The translations under genes and the position numbers were made by a program. From NCBI GenBank assembly GCA_019746355.1, contig JAIESC010000113.1:1-46893 (forward strand): DNA of 46,893 nt, written 5' to 3'. The notes beneath the pieces were generated by a model. It was not told the origin of the DNA. It did no database searches and saw only the letters and a list, made by a program, of their open reading frames with translations. The first letter of the stretch is position 1, and each line of letters opens with the position of its first letter. The stretch is from Xanthobacteraceae bacterium. Its GTDB lineage: Bacteria > Pseudomonadota > Alphaproteobacteria > Rhizobiales > Xanthobacteraceae. This document shows positions 29,380-38,220 of the stretch, piece after piece.

Positions 29380-31449
29380 TCAGCGGCCTTCCCGGGCCCA
29401 GGTCGCGGCCAGCACGCCGACCAGCAGCAACAGCCCGAGCAGGCCGGCGAACATCGGCAGCACGCCGATGCCGCGCACGACGCTGGCGTCGCGCATCTTC
29501 AGCCCGATCCAGTCCTCGCCCTTGAAAGTGTCGCCGGAGCGGAGCGCCGCGACGCGCGGCAGCACCGTGTTGCCCGACGCGTCGGCAAGCCGCCGCGCGT
29601 CGCCGCCGGTGGCGTTGACGAACGGCGCAAGCGTCTCGGTGGTCGAGGTCACCTCGGCGAACTCGCGCGGATTGGGCGGGCCGACGTTGACCAGCGCGTT
29701 GAGCTTGCCGTCGGTGGCGCGCCAGAGGCCCAATTCTGTGGCGCGGATCGCGCCGCGCCACAGGCCGGACTCGCCCTGCTGCAGCGTCACGGTGCGGGTC
29801 GCGCCTGAAGGCAAGGTCAGCGTCACGTCGCCGACGCTGTCCGCCATGGTCTGCCGCTCGACCAGCAGATCGCGGCCGCGCACGATCAGGCGCAGCGCCT
29901 CTTCCTCGAGATCGGGCTGCTTCATCAGCCAGTGCGACAGCCGCCGCATCAGGTCGAGATGCGGGCCGCCGCCCTCATAGCCGCGCGCCCAGAGCCAGAT
30001 GTGGTCGGAGAGCAGCAGGCCGACGCGGCCTTCGCCCTCGCGCGACAGCACCAGCAGCGGCTTGTTGTCAGGCCCGTCCATGATGGTGGTGCCGGACGCC
30101 GCGCGGGTATCGACCAGGCGGAACCAGCGGCTCCAGTGCGGCGGGCTCGAATCCGAGCCGTTGAGCCCGCGCGTCACCGGGTGACGTTTGCCCGCGTCGG
30201 TGAGCCGCGCGTGGAACGGCAGTTCGACGGTGCGGCCGCTCGGTTCGGCCGGCAGGATCTGCTCGAGCGGCGTCCGCCAGATGCTGGTCTGGCTCGCATA
30301 GTCGGGGCCGGCGGCGACCAGCACCGCGCCGCCCTCCTGCACATAGCGCGCGATGTTGTCGAAATAGATGATCGGCAGCACGCCCTGCCGCGCATAGCGG
30401 TCGAAGATGATCAGGTGGAAGTCCTTGATCTTCTGCTGGAACAGCTCGCGGGTCGGGAATGCGATCAGCGACAGCTCGTTGATCGGCGTGCCGTCCTGCT
30501 TCTCCGGCGGCCGCAGGATGGTGAAGTGGACGAGATCGACGCTGGCGTCAGACTTGAGAAGGTTGCGCCAGGTGCGCTCGCCGGCATGCGGCTCGCCGGA
30601 AACCAGCAGGACGCGCAGCTTGTCGCGCACGCCGTCGATCGAGACCACGGCGCGGTTGTTGACGGTGGTGAGCTCGTTCTCGAGCGGTGCCGCCTCGATC
30701 TCGACGATGTTCGGGCCGGCGTGCGGGATCTGGATCTGGGCGTTGACGGTGTTGCCCGGCGTCACGGTGCGGCGGTCGAGCACCTCGCCGTCGCGGCGGA
30801 TGGTGACCTCGGCGGGAGCGGGACGCGCGCCCTGATCCTCGACGCGATAGACGATGGTCTGCGACTGGCCGACGATGCCGAAGCGCGGCGCGGTCACCAG
30901 CACGACACGGCGGTCGCGCTCGTCGCGCCGCCCGGTGATGAGCGCATGCACCGGCGCGTTGAAGCCCAGCGCCGCCACTTCGGCGGGAATGTCATGGACC
31001 CGGCCGTCGGTGATCATGATCGCGCCGGCGACGCGGTCCGGCGGCACGTCGGCGAGCGCGGCGCTCAGCGCCGAGAACAGCCGGGTGCCGTCGGTCTCGC
31101 CGTCGGCTTCGCCGGCTTCGACGAAGCGCACGTCGAGACCCTGGATGCGACCGAGACGCTCGGCGAGCTGCGCGCGCGCATCCTCGGTTTGCTTCAGCCG
31201 GTCGCCAAAACTCTGGCTCGGGCTCTTGTCGACCACCACCGCAACAACGGAGGTCAGAGGCTCGCGGTCCTCGCGGGTGAACGAAGGATTGGCCAGCGCC
31301 AGCACCATCATGGCGAGCGCCAGCGCCCGGACGGCCCAGCCGCGGCTTCGCACGAAGACGAGCAGCAGCGCGAGGAACACCGCGACCGCCACCGCGCCCC
31401 ACAGGACGTAGGGCGGAACCAGCGGCGCGAATGTGATGCCGTAACCCAT
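29380..31449 (-). CDS. Large membrane protein of the MoxR operon (vWA / glutamine-amidotransferase-like)
   Basis: A 689-residue protein with two N-terminal membrane helices (residues about 15-32 and 40-53) and one at the C-terminus (about 663-683), leaving a large region most likely periplasmic. Residues about 63-170 resemble a von Willebrand A fold (SVVAVVVDKSPSQSFGDRL, AGAIMITDGRVHDIP) with an incomplete metal site. Residues about 270-480 resemble a class I glutamine-amidotransferase-like fold (LRVLLVSGEPHAGER, YVQEGGAVLVAAGPDY). It is the last gene of the MoxR-DUF58-DUF4159 operon, four bases after the DUF4159 gene. The 3' 220 bases are duplicated at 26476-26694. Function not established; the operon type is linked to envelope or chaperone roles. 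Confidence 0.85.
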   Translation of the reverse strand: MGYGITFAPLVPPYVLWGAVAVAVFLALLLVFVRSRGWAVRALALAMMVLALANPSFTREDREPLTSVVAVVVDKSPSQSFGDRLKQTEDARAQLAERLGRIQGLDVRFVEAGEADGETDGTRLFSALSAALADVPPDRVAGAIMITDGRVHDIPAEVAALGFNAPVHALITGRRDERDRRVVLVTAPRFGIVGQSQTIVYRVEDQGARPAPAEVTIRRDGEVLDRRTVTPGNTVNAQIQIPHAGPNIVEIEAAPLENELTTVNNRAVVSIDGVRDKLRVLLVSGEPHAGERTWRNLLKSDASVDLVHFTILRPPEKQDGTPINELSLIAFPTRELFQQKIKDFHLIIFDRYARQGVLPIIYFDNIARYVQEGGAVLVAAGPDYASQTSIWRTPLEQILPAEPSGRTVELPFHARLTDAGKRHPVTRGLNGSDSSPPHWSRWFRLVDTRAASGTTIMDGPDNKPLLVLSREGEGRVGLLLSDHIWLWARGYEGGGPHLDLMRRLSHWLMKQPDLEEEALRLIVRGRDLLVERQTMADSVGDVTLTLPSGATRTVTLQQGESGLWRGAIRATELGLWRATDGKLNALVNVGPPNPREFAEVTSTTETLAPFVNATGGDARRLADASGNTVLPRVAALRSGDTFKGEDWIGLKMRDASVVRGIGVLPMFAGLLGLLLLVGVLAATWAREGR

Positions 31450-31453
31450 GCGG

Positions 31454-34312
31454 TTACTGTCCCAGCCGTTCGAGCAGCGCCGGCACGTGCACCTGGTCGG
31501 CCTTGTAATTGCCGGTCAGCGTGTACATCACGATGTTGACGCCGGCGCGGAACGCGAACTCGCGCTGCCGCGGCTCGCCGGGCACCATCGGCAGCATCGC
31601 CTGGCCGTCGGTGCGTGTCGCCCATGCGCCGGCGAGATCGTTCGAGGTGATCAGGATCGACGAGACGCCGTCGCCGGCGCGCGCCGGCCGCTTGGTCTCA
31701 TCATCGACGTCCTTGCCGCTCGGCAGCGCCTCGACCCAAAGCTGGCCGCTGTTGAAGCGTCCGGGGAAGTCGCGCAAGAGGAAGAAGGTCTTGGTCAGCA
31801 CGTGATCGCGCGACACCGGCTCAAGCTCGGGGATGTCGAGCGAGCCTAAGATGTTGCGCAGCGCCATCATGCCGGGGGCGCGGCTCGCGCCGCCGGGACC
31901 GGGCGGGGCCATGATTGCGTCGCGGGTGTCGAACAGCACCGTGCCGCCGTTCTTCATGTAGGCGTCGATGCGGGCGAGCGCCGCGGGCGAGGGCCGTGCC
32001 GCATTCGGCACCACCGGCCAGTAGATCAGCGGGAAGAACGACAGCTCGTCACGCACAATGTCGAGGCCGACCGGCTCGCCGGCTTCGAGCGCCGTGCGCT
32101 GCGCGAGATAGAGGGTGAGGCCCTGCAGCCCCGACCTGCTGATGTTGTCGACCTCGGCATCGCCGGTGATCACGTAAGCAAGGCGCGTCTCGTTCGTGAC
32201 CTTCTGGGCAAACTCCGTAGCCTGCGGCGAGGTGTCGGCGGAGCTTGGGCCGGAGCTTGGGCCGGTCTGGGCGAAGGCGATGTTTGCCGAAAGCATCGCG
32301 CCGACGAACAGGCCAATGGCCAGTACCGTTGTAGCCGCACGTGGACGCCGCCGCATGATCTGGCCGATGCCGCCGGCGAGCAGAAACACCACCAGCGCAT
32401 CGAGCGCGAGCAGGCCGAGCGCTGCCATCAGCACCGGGCCGCGCAGGTCCTGCGGCTCGCCCACCTGGTAGGCTTCGAGGCGCGCACGCAATGGCGCGTA
32501 GTCGATCGCGGCAAGGCGATCCGTCGGGGCAAGTGTGTTCACGGCAAGCAATCCTTCAGGCGGGCCGTAAAAGCCCGGCGGGTGGTCGGCGGTGGCACGC
32601 GCAACAAAGCCTGCGGGCACCGGCCGGGTCGTCGCGGTCGGCGGACCGAATGCGCCGAAGCCGTCGAGAATACGCGTGGGCGGCACCACCTCGCGCTCGG
32701 CCTTGTTCTTGTCGGAGGCCTCGTTGGTGGTGGTCGTGCCGGCGAGGCCGACGAGCCGCCGCAGCATGTCGACGAAGCTGCCGGACAGCGGCAGGTCCGA
32801 CCAGCGCGTGTCGGCGGTGACGTGGAACAGCACGATCATGCCTTTGCCGCGCTTGACCGCGGTGACGAGCGGCGTGCCGTCGGCGAGCGTCGCCCAGGTG
32901 CGCTCGACCAGGCCAGCCTCGGGCTCCGCCAGAACCTGGCGCGTGACGGTGACGTCCTTGGGCACCGCCATGTTGCCGAAAGGCCCTTCGCGCGAAAATG
33001 CCGCGAGCGGCTGCGGCTGGTCCCAGGTGAGACTGCCGCCCAGCGTGCGGCCGCCGCGCCGGAGCTTGACCGGCACAAGATCGTCCTCGGAGGCGGCAAG
33101 CCGCGGACCGGCAAAGCGCACCAGCATGCCGCCGTCGTCGATCCAGGCGGCGAGGCGGTCGCGCGCCTCGCCCGCGACATTGCCGACGTCGGCCAGCATG
33201 ATCATCGGCACGTTCTGCTCGATGAAGCGGCGCACCGCTTCGGCGGGCGCGCCGGCTTCGGCAAGCCGCACGTCGGCGAACGGATTGAGCGCGCGGGAGA
33301 GATAGTAGGTCGAAGCGAGCAGCGGCTGCGCCGTGTCGGAGGTCGCGCCGGAGACCACGCCGATGGTGCGGCGACGCCAGCGCTTGTCGAGCAACTGCAC
33401 GGTGCCGGCGGAGCGCTCGGCGGGAATTTCCAGCCGCGCGATGTCGTTTCTGATCTCGACCGGCAGGTTGATCTCGGCGTCGGTCTCGGTCTCGCCCTGC
33501 TTGAAGGCGAAGCGGGTTTCGCCGAGTGGCAGGCCTTTCAGGTCGAGCGCGCGGATCATGCCGCCTTCGCTGCCGTCGGTGGTGGCGCGCAGCACCTTCA
33601 CCGTGAGCGCGCCGGCCGCATTGTCGGCGGCGGCAAGCGCGTGCGCGGTCGGCAGGCCGCCGGTGACGACCGAGACGGTTCGGCCTTCGGTCAGGCGGGC
33701 GAGCCCGGCCACGAACTCCGACCCGCGGCCAAGATCGACCCCGTCCGAGAGCCAGATCACTTCCATGTTGGGGGTGGCAGCCAGCAGCCGGCTGATTGCA
33801 GGCAGCGCATCGGTGCGCTCGATCGCGTAGGGCTTGGGCTTCAGCTGCGTGAGCCTGACGCGGGCCGCAGCCGGCGGCTGCAGCGAGATGTCGCGCGTGG
33901 CGTCGCCGAGCGTCACCAGCGCCACGCCGCGGTTGTCGGCCTCGGCGCGGCCGAGAATGTCGTCGGCGGTGCGCAGCCGCAGATCCCAGCTTGCCGCAGC
34001 GCTGAAGCCGTCGTCGATCAGGAGGGCGATCGGCGTGGCACCGCTCGTGGTCGCGACCGGCGGATTCCACAATGGTCCCGCCGCGGCGAGGATCACCAGG
34101 GTGGCGAGCAGGAGCCGCAGCAGCGTGAGCCACCACGGCGTCCTGGAAGGGGTGTCTTCCTTGGGTTTGATGTCGAACAGGAGCCGCGTCGGCGGAAATT
34201 CGACGCGCAGCGGCCGCGGCGGAATGAGCCGCAGCAGCCACCACAGCACCGGCAGGCTGAGCAGGCCCAGAAGAATGAGCGGCTGCGCGAAGCCGAGCGG
34301 CAGGCCCATCAT
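31454..34312 (-). CDS. DUF4159 protein with N-terminal BatA domain
   Basis: A 952-residue membrane protein. The N-terminus is a BatA/aerotolerance regulator domain with two helices (PLILLGLLSLPVLWWLLRLI, then PWWLTLLRLLLATLVILAAA) around RPLRVEFPPTRLLFDI. Next come a vWA-like region (PIALLIDDGFSAAASWDLRL) and a middle with amidotransferase-like segments. A helix pair follows near residues 645-700, and the C-terminal DUF4159 domain has RLAYVITGDAEVDNISR, FFPLIYWPVVPNA and MKNGGTVLFDTRDA. It overlaps the DUF58 gene by four bases (ATGA), so the two are coupled. This organisation is standard for Hyphomicrobiales. Exact role unknown. Confidence 0.92.
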   Translation of the reverse strand: MMGLPLGFAQPLILLGLLSLPVLWWLLRLIPPRPLRVEFPPTRLLFDIKPKEDTPSRTPWWLTLLRLLLATLVILAAAGPLWNPPVATTSGATPIALLIDDGFSAAASWDLRLRTADDILGRAEADNRGVALVTLGDATRDISLQPPAAARVRLTQLKPKPYAIERTDALPAISRLLAATPNMEVIWLSDGVDLGRGSEFVAGLARLTEGRTVSVVTGGLPTAHALAAADNAAGALTVKVLRATTDGSEGGMIRALDLKGLPLGETRFAFKQGETETDAEINLPVEIRNDIARLEIPAERSAGTVQLLDKRWRRRTIGVVSGATSDTAQPLLASTYYLSRALNPFADVRLAEAGAPAEAVRRFIEQNVPMIMLADVGNVAGEARDRLAAWIDDGGMLVRFAGPRLAASEDDLVPVKLRRGGRTLGGSLTWDQPQPLAAFSREGPFGNMAVPKDVTVTRQVLAEPEAGLVERTWATLADGTPLVTAVKRGKGMIVLFHVTADTRWSDLPLSGSFVDMLRRLVGLAGTTTTNEASDKNKAEREVVPPTRILDGFGAFGPPTATTRPVPAGFVARATADHPPGFYGPPEGLLAVNTLAPTDRLAAIDYAPLRARLEAYQVGEPQDLRGPVLMAALGLLALDALVVFLLAGGIGQIMRRRPRAATTVLAIGLFVGAMLSANIAFAQTGPSSGPSSADTSPQATEFAQKVTNETRLAYVITGDAEVDNISRSGLQGLTLYLAQRTALEAGEPVGLDIVRDELSFFPLIYWPVVPNAARPSPAALARIDAYMKNGGTVLFDTRDAIMAPPGPGGASRAPGMMALRNILGSLDIPELEPVSRDHVLTKTFFLLRDFPGRFNSGQLWVEALPSGKDVDDETKRPARAGDGVSSILITSNDLAGAWATRTDGQAMLPMVPGEPRQREFAFRAGVNIVMYTLTGNYKADQVHVPALLERLGQ

Positions 34313-35280
34313 GCCGGCCTCCCGAGCTGTATGTGCTTAAGCGCTAGGCCGCCGCGCGGACGGCGGTTGCTGACCGCGGCTTCATTGCCTTCGCCGATGC
34401 GGCCATGCAGCGCGAGCAGCAAATCGTTCGCCGGGCGGTCGGTGCGGTGGATGGTAAAGCTCCAGGCAAGCCGCTTCGCCTCGGCTGCAAGCTCCTCGCG
34501 GTGCCGCTTCAGCCGCGCCTCATAGTCGGCGCGCCAGTTCTCGGCGCGGCCCGCGGTGATCATTTGCCCGGTTTCGGGCTCGGAGAATTCGACGCGGCCG
34601 GAATAAGGGAAGGTTTCCTCCGCCGGGTCGACGATCTGCACCAGATGGCCCTGCGAGCCGTTGCCGGAAATCTGGGTCAGCGTCGCACGGGTCTCTTCGA
34701 TCGGGCTCCACAGGTCGGACAAGATCACCACCTCCGACAGCATCGGCGGCGCGAAATCCTTCGGCAGGCTCGGCCGCTCGCGCGGATCGTGGATGATGGC
34801 CTCGGCCATGCGGTCGATCACCGCGCGGCTGCCGGTCGGCCGCATCAGGCCGGGCAGGCCGACGCGTTCGCCGGCCTCGACCAGGACCTCGGCCAGCGCG
34901 AAGGCGATCGTCAACGTGCGGTCGAGCTTGCTCTCGCGCGCGAGCCTGGAGGCAAACGTCATCGACGGCGAACGGTCGGGCCACAGCCAGATGGTGTGCG
35001 CGGCCTCCCACTCCTGCTCGCGGACGTAAAGATGGTCGTCGCGCGCCGAGCGCCGCCAGTCGATGCGGCGCGCTTCCTCGCCGGACACGTAGCGGCGGAA
35101 TTGCCAGAAGTTCTCGCCGGAGCCGGCGCGCCTCCTCCCATGCAGGCCGTGGATCACGGTCGCCGCGATCTTGCGCGATTCCAGGATCAGCCGGGGCATG
35201 GAGGCGGCGAGCGTACGGCCTGCGCCGCTCGCCAGTCGTGTCGCCCGCAGTTCGTCCCGCCCCGCGCTTCCTTCAGCCAT
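34309..35280 (-). CDS. DUF58 domain protein
   Basis: A 323-residue cytoplasmic protein with the DUF58 signature FRRYVSGEEARRIDWRRSAR at about residues 60-80, followed by LYVREQEWEAAHTIWLWPDR and a vWA-like core containing PDRSPSMTF, a MIDAS-like DxSxS variant. DUF58 proteins pair with MoxR ATPases and are thought to help assemble or mature envelope complexes. It starts at ATG 35280, three bases after the MoxR stop, and its stop overlaps the next start. The close packing indicates a single transcript. Confidence 0.92.
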   Translation of the reverse strand: MAEGSAGRDELRATRLASGAGRTLAASMPRLILESRKIAATVIHGLHGRRRAGSGENFWQFRRYVSGEEARRIDWRRSARDDHLYVREQEWEAAHTIWLWPDRSPSMTFASRLARESKLDRTLTIAFALAEVLVEAGERVGLPGLMRPTGSRAVIDRMAEAIIHDPRERPSLPKDFAPPMLSEVVILSDLWSPIEETRATLTQISGNGSQGHLVQIVDPAEETFPYSGRVEFSEPETGQMITAGRAENWRADYEARLKRHREELAAEAKRLAWSFTIHRTDRPANDLLLALHGRIGEGNEAAVSNRRPRGGLALKHIQLGRPA

Positions 35281-35283
35281 TCC

Positions 35284-36294
35284 CTATCCGATGCGAGACG
35301 TGAGCTTGCGAATGACGCCGCCGATGGTTTCGCCTTCGGCGCGAGCCGCGAAGGTCAGCGCCATGCGGTGTTTCAGAACCGGCTCGGCCATCGCGATCAC
35401 GTCGTCGATCGACGGCACCAGGCGGCCGCCGAGCAGCGCGCGGGCGCGCGCAACCAGCATCAGCGACTGCGAGGCGCGCGGGCTCGGGCCCCAGGCGATC
35501 AGCTTGCCGAGATCGCCGGCGTCGGGGCCGGGGCGGGCGGAGCGAACGAGCGTGAGGATCGCGTTGACGACGGATTCGCCGACCGGCAGCCGGCGCACGA
35601 GACGCTGCGCGGCGATCAGCTCCTCGGCGGTCATCGCCGGCTGCGCCTTGGCCTCCTCGACACCGGTGGTGGCGAAGACGATTTTGCGCTCGGCCTCGCG
35701 GTCGGGATATTCGACGTCGATCTGCATCAGGAAGCGGTCGAGCTGTGCTTCGGGCAGCGGATAGGTGCCTTCCTGCTCGATCGGGTTCTGCGTCGCGAGC
35801 ACATGGAACGGCTTCGGCACGTCGTGGCGGACGCCGGCGACGGTGACATGCTGCTCCTGCATCGCCTGCAGCAGCGCCGACTGGGTGCGCGGGCTCGCGC
35901 GGTTGATCTCGTCGGCCATCAGCAGTTGGCCAAAGATCGGACCGGGGATGAAGCGGAACGCCCGCTTGCCGTTCGCGCCTTCTTCCAGCACCTCGCTGCC
36001 GACGATGTCGGAGGGCATCAGGTCCGGGGTGAACTGGATGCGCCGGGCGTCGAGGCTGAGCACGGTTCCGAGCGCCTCGACGAGCTTGGTCTTGGCGAGG
36101 CCGGGCACACCGACCAGCATGCCGTGGCCGCCGCAGAGCACGGTGATCAGCGTCTGCTCGACCACCTGATCCTGGCCGAAGATCACGGTTCCGATGGCGC
36201 TTTTGGCCGCGGCAACGTGCTGTGAGGTCGTTTCCGCCGACCGGACGATCATGTCCTCGAGCTTCTCGACCCCTTCTCCTGCTGCTGCAGCCAT
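35284..36294 (-). CDS. MoxR-family AAA+ ATPase
   Basis: A 336-residue AAA+ ATPase thought to act as a chaperone that remodels partner proteins carrying vWA domains. The Walker A is GVPGLAKT at about 62-69, Walker B is LLMADEINRASP, and sensor 1 is FHVLATQNPIEQEGTYPLPE, followed by QLDRF, all typical of MoxR. The ATG at 36294 is chosen for AAGGAG eight bases upstream; the frame is open a further 25 codons. It is the first gene of the four-gene operon and diverges from the DUF1285 gene across 228 bases. Confidence 0.95.
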   Translation of the reverse strand: MAAAAGEGVEKLEDMIVRSAETTSQHVAAAKSAIGTVIFGQDQVVEQTLITVLCGGHGMLVGVPGLAKTKLVEALGTVLSLDARRIQFTPDLMPSDIVGSEVLEEGANGKRAFRFIPGPIFGQLLMADEINRASPRTQSALLQAMQEQHVTVAGVRHDVPKPFHVLATQNPIEQEGTYPLPEAQLDRFLMQIDVEYPDREAERKIVFATTGVEEAKAQPAMTAEELIAAQRLVRRLPVGESVVNAILTLVRSARPGPDAGDLGKLIAWGPSPRASQSLMLVARARALLGGRLVPSIDDVIAMAEPVLKHRMALTFAARAEGETIGGVIRKLTSRIG

Positions 36295-36522
36295 TCTGAT
36301 CGCTCCTTCAAATCCGAGTTCACAACCGGGTGATGACCGCCCGTCCGGCGGCACTTGCCGCACAGACAATAATCATGCCAGCCGATACTAGCGCTGATTC
36401 CCAACGCCGTGCCCCCACATTCGATGCAAAATCCCGCAATTTTTCTGCATTCCGAGCGGGTTGTGGGCGGCGGGACCGGCCCTGCGCGGGAGGGTTCCGA
36501 CACTGCTAAGGTAGGGTCAAGA

Positions 36523-37125
36523 ATGGCGAACGAAAGGCAGGCCAACAACCGGACTGGGCTCGACGGGCTCGCCAGCAATGCGCGCAGCGCAAGCGGCGAG
36601 GGTCCGCCGCCGGTGCACCTGTGGAACCCGCCGTTCTGCGGCGATCTCGACATGCGGATCGGCTCGGACGGTACCTGGTATTACCTGAAAACCCCGATCG
36701 GCCGGACGGCGCTGGTCAAACTGTTCGCCTCCGTGCTCAGGCGCGAGGGCGAGAAGTACTTCCTGGTCACGCCGGTCGAGAAGATTGGGATCACAGTCGA
36801 CGATGCTCCGTTCATGGCGGTGGAGCTGCGGGTCGAAGAGGGCGAGGGCGGCAGGGTGCTGAATTTCCGGACCAACGTGGACGATTGGGTGGCCTGCGGG
36901 CCCGGCCATGCATTGCGGTTTGAGCTGGAAACGGATACCGGCGGCCTCAAGCCCTATCTCCACGTCCGCCGCGACCTGTGGGCCAAGGTCTCGCGGGCCC
37001 TGTTCTACGACCTGGTCGACATGGGCGAGGAGCGTGAGCTCAAGGGCGAGCAGATGTTCGGAATTGTTTCGGGCGGCGAGTTCTATCCCATGGCTCCTGC
37101 CGACAGCTTGAGGGAATTCGCCTGA
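36523..37125 (+). CDS. DUF1285 domain protein
   Basis: A 200-residue cytoplasmic protein of the DUF1285 family, recognised by VHLWNPPFCGDLDMRI with GSDGTWYYLKTPIGRTALVK at about residues 30-70 and KYFLVTPVEKIGITVDDAPF. Function unknown; small beta-rich fold. The ATG at 36523 has AAGG about 12 bases upstream. Its stop overlaps the next start by one base (TGATG). It is the first gene of a four-gene operon ending in cca. Confidence 0.9.
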   Translation: MANERQANNRTGLDGLASNARSASGEGPPPVHLWNPPFCGDLDMRIGSDGTWYYLKTPIGRTALVKLFASVLRREGEKYFLVTPVEKIGITVDDAPFMAVELRVEEGEGGRVLNFRTNVDDWVACGPGHALRFELETDTGGLKPYLHVRRDLWAKVSRALFYDLVDMGEERELKGEQMFGIVSGGEFYPMAPADSLREFA

Positions 37126-37814
37126 TGCAGCAGCCAGGAGGGATGCAACCGGGCGTGCCGCTCGACGAGGTGCAAGCGCCGACGCACGAGTTCTTCGCGC
37201 GCGCCCGGTCGCGGCTCACGCGCGAGGTGCCGCCGGGGCTGACCGACCTCGACGCCAATGTCCGCATCCGCGGCGACCTCGATCTCGACCCCGAGCTCTG
37301 GGACAAGGCCGGCGTCAAGGCGACCAAGCCCGCGGCGGTGCTGGTGCCGGTGGTGGCGCGCGCCGAGCCGATGGTGCTGCTCACCCAGCGCACGCCGGAG
37401 CTGAAGAGCCATTCCGGGCAGGTGGCGTTTCCCGGCGGGCGCATTGACCCAGGCGACGAAAGTCCGCTCGCCGCGGCGCTGCGCGAAGCGCACGAGGAGA
37501 TCGGGCTTGATGCGAAGTTCATCGACCCGATCGGCTATCTCGATCTCTACCTGACGTTCTCCGGCTTCCGCATCCTGCCGCTGGTCGCCCGCGTCGACCC
37601 CGGCTACGCAATGACGATCAACCCGGACGAGGTCGCCGACGCCTTCGAGGTGCCGCTCGAATTCCTGATGACGCCCGGCAACCACCAGCGCCTCAAGCGC
37701 GACTGGCAGGGCATCGAGCGGCAGTACTACGCCATGCCGTTCGGCGACCGCTACATCTGGGGCGTCACCGCGGGTATCCTGCGGAATCTGTACGAGCGGA
37801 TCTACGCCGGATGA
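37125..37814 (+). CDS. Nudix CoA pyrophosphatase
   Basis: A 229-residue Nudix enzyme of the CoA pyrophosphatase group, which cleaves CoA to 4'-phosphopantetheine and 3',5'-ADP. The CoA-specific motif LKSHSGQVAFPGG runs into a full Nudix box GGRIDPGDESPLAAALREAH with EEIGL at about 104-128. The N-terminus (residues 1-60) is longer than in E. coli NudL. It is translationally coupled to DUF1285 and followed by a repeat and the DUF6111 gene. Confidence 0.92.
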   Translation: MQQPGGMQPGVPLDEVQAPTHEFFARARSRLTREVPPGLTDLDANVRIRGDLDLDPELWDKAGVKATKPAAVLVPVVARAEPMVLLTQRTPELKSHSGQVAFPGGRIDPGDESPLAAALREAHEEIGLDAKFIDPIGYLDLYLTFSGFRILPLVARVDPGYAMTINPDEVADAFEVPLEFLMTPGNHQRLKRDWQGIERQYYAMPFGDRYIWGVTAGILRNLYERIYAG

Positions 37815-37837
37815 TTGTCGCGTGCTCTCTCAGCGAG

Positions 37838-37943
37838 TCATTCCGGGACGGCGCGCAGCGCCGGGCCCGGAATCCAGAGCTGGAATACTCATTTTTTTGT
37901 CTGGAATCCGGGTCCACGCGCTTACGCGCGGGCTCCGGAATGA
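37838..37943. repeat. Palindromic repeat (TCATTCCGG...CCGGAATGA) within the operon
   Basis: TCATTCCGGGACGGCGCGCA and CGCGCGGGCTCCGGAATGA form the outer arms, with GGGCCCGGAATCCAGA and TCTGGAATCCGGGTCC inside around an ATTTTTTTG centre. This is a long hairpin lying between cotranscribed genes. Confidence 0.75.
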
Positions 37944-37956
37944 CCGAGGGTTGGGC

Positions 37957-38220
37957 ATGATACGTCCCGTTCTCACCGAGATCGCGCTGTTCGCCGCGCC
38001 GTTCGTGATCTATGCGCTGTTCCTCTGGGTCACGAAAACCTCGATGCTCGACCGCGCCTGGTGGTCGGTGAGGACGGTGCTCACGCTCACCATCATCGCA
38101 CTGCTCCTGATGATCGGCAGCTTCATCTACCTCGGGCACTTCACCGGCATGCCGCAGGGAACCTACGTGCCTGCGCATGTCGAGGACGGAAAGTTGGTTC
38201 CCGGGCGGGTGGTGCAGTGA
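37957..38220 (+). CDS. DUF6111 small membrane protein
   Basis: An 87-residue inner-membrane protein with two helices (residues about 5-25, LTEIALFAAPFVIYALFLWV, and about 40-60, TVLTLTIIALLLMIGSFIYL) and a C-terminal tail containing GTYVPAHVEDGKLVPGRVV, the family mark. Function unknown; this position just before cca is conserved in Hyphomicrobiales. The ATG at 37957 follows GAGGG with a short spacer. Its stop overlaps the GTG of cca. Confidence 0.88.
   Translation: MIRPVLTEIALFAAPFVIYALFLWVTKTSMLDRAWWSVRTVLTLTIIALLLMIGSFIYLGHFTGMPQGTYVPAHVEDGKLVPGRVVQ

Noticed and set aside
32582..34525. 647-codon plus-strand open frame
   Set aside because: Shadow of the DUF4159 and DUF58 genes on the minus strand.
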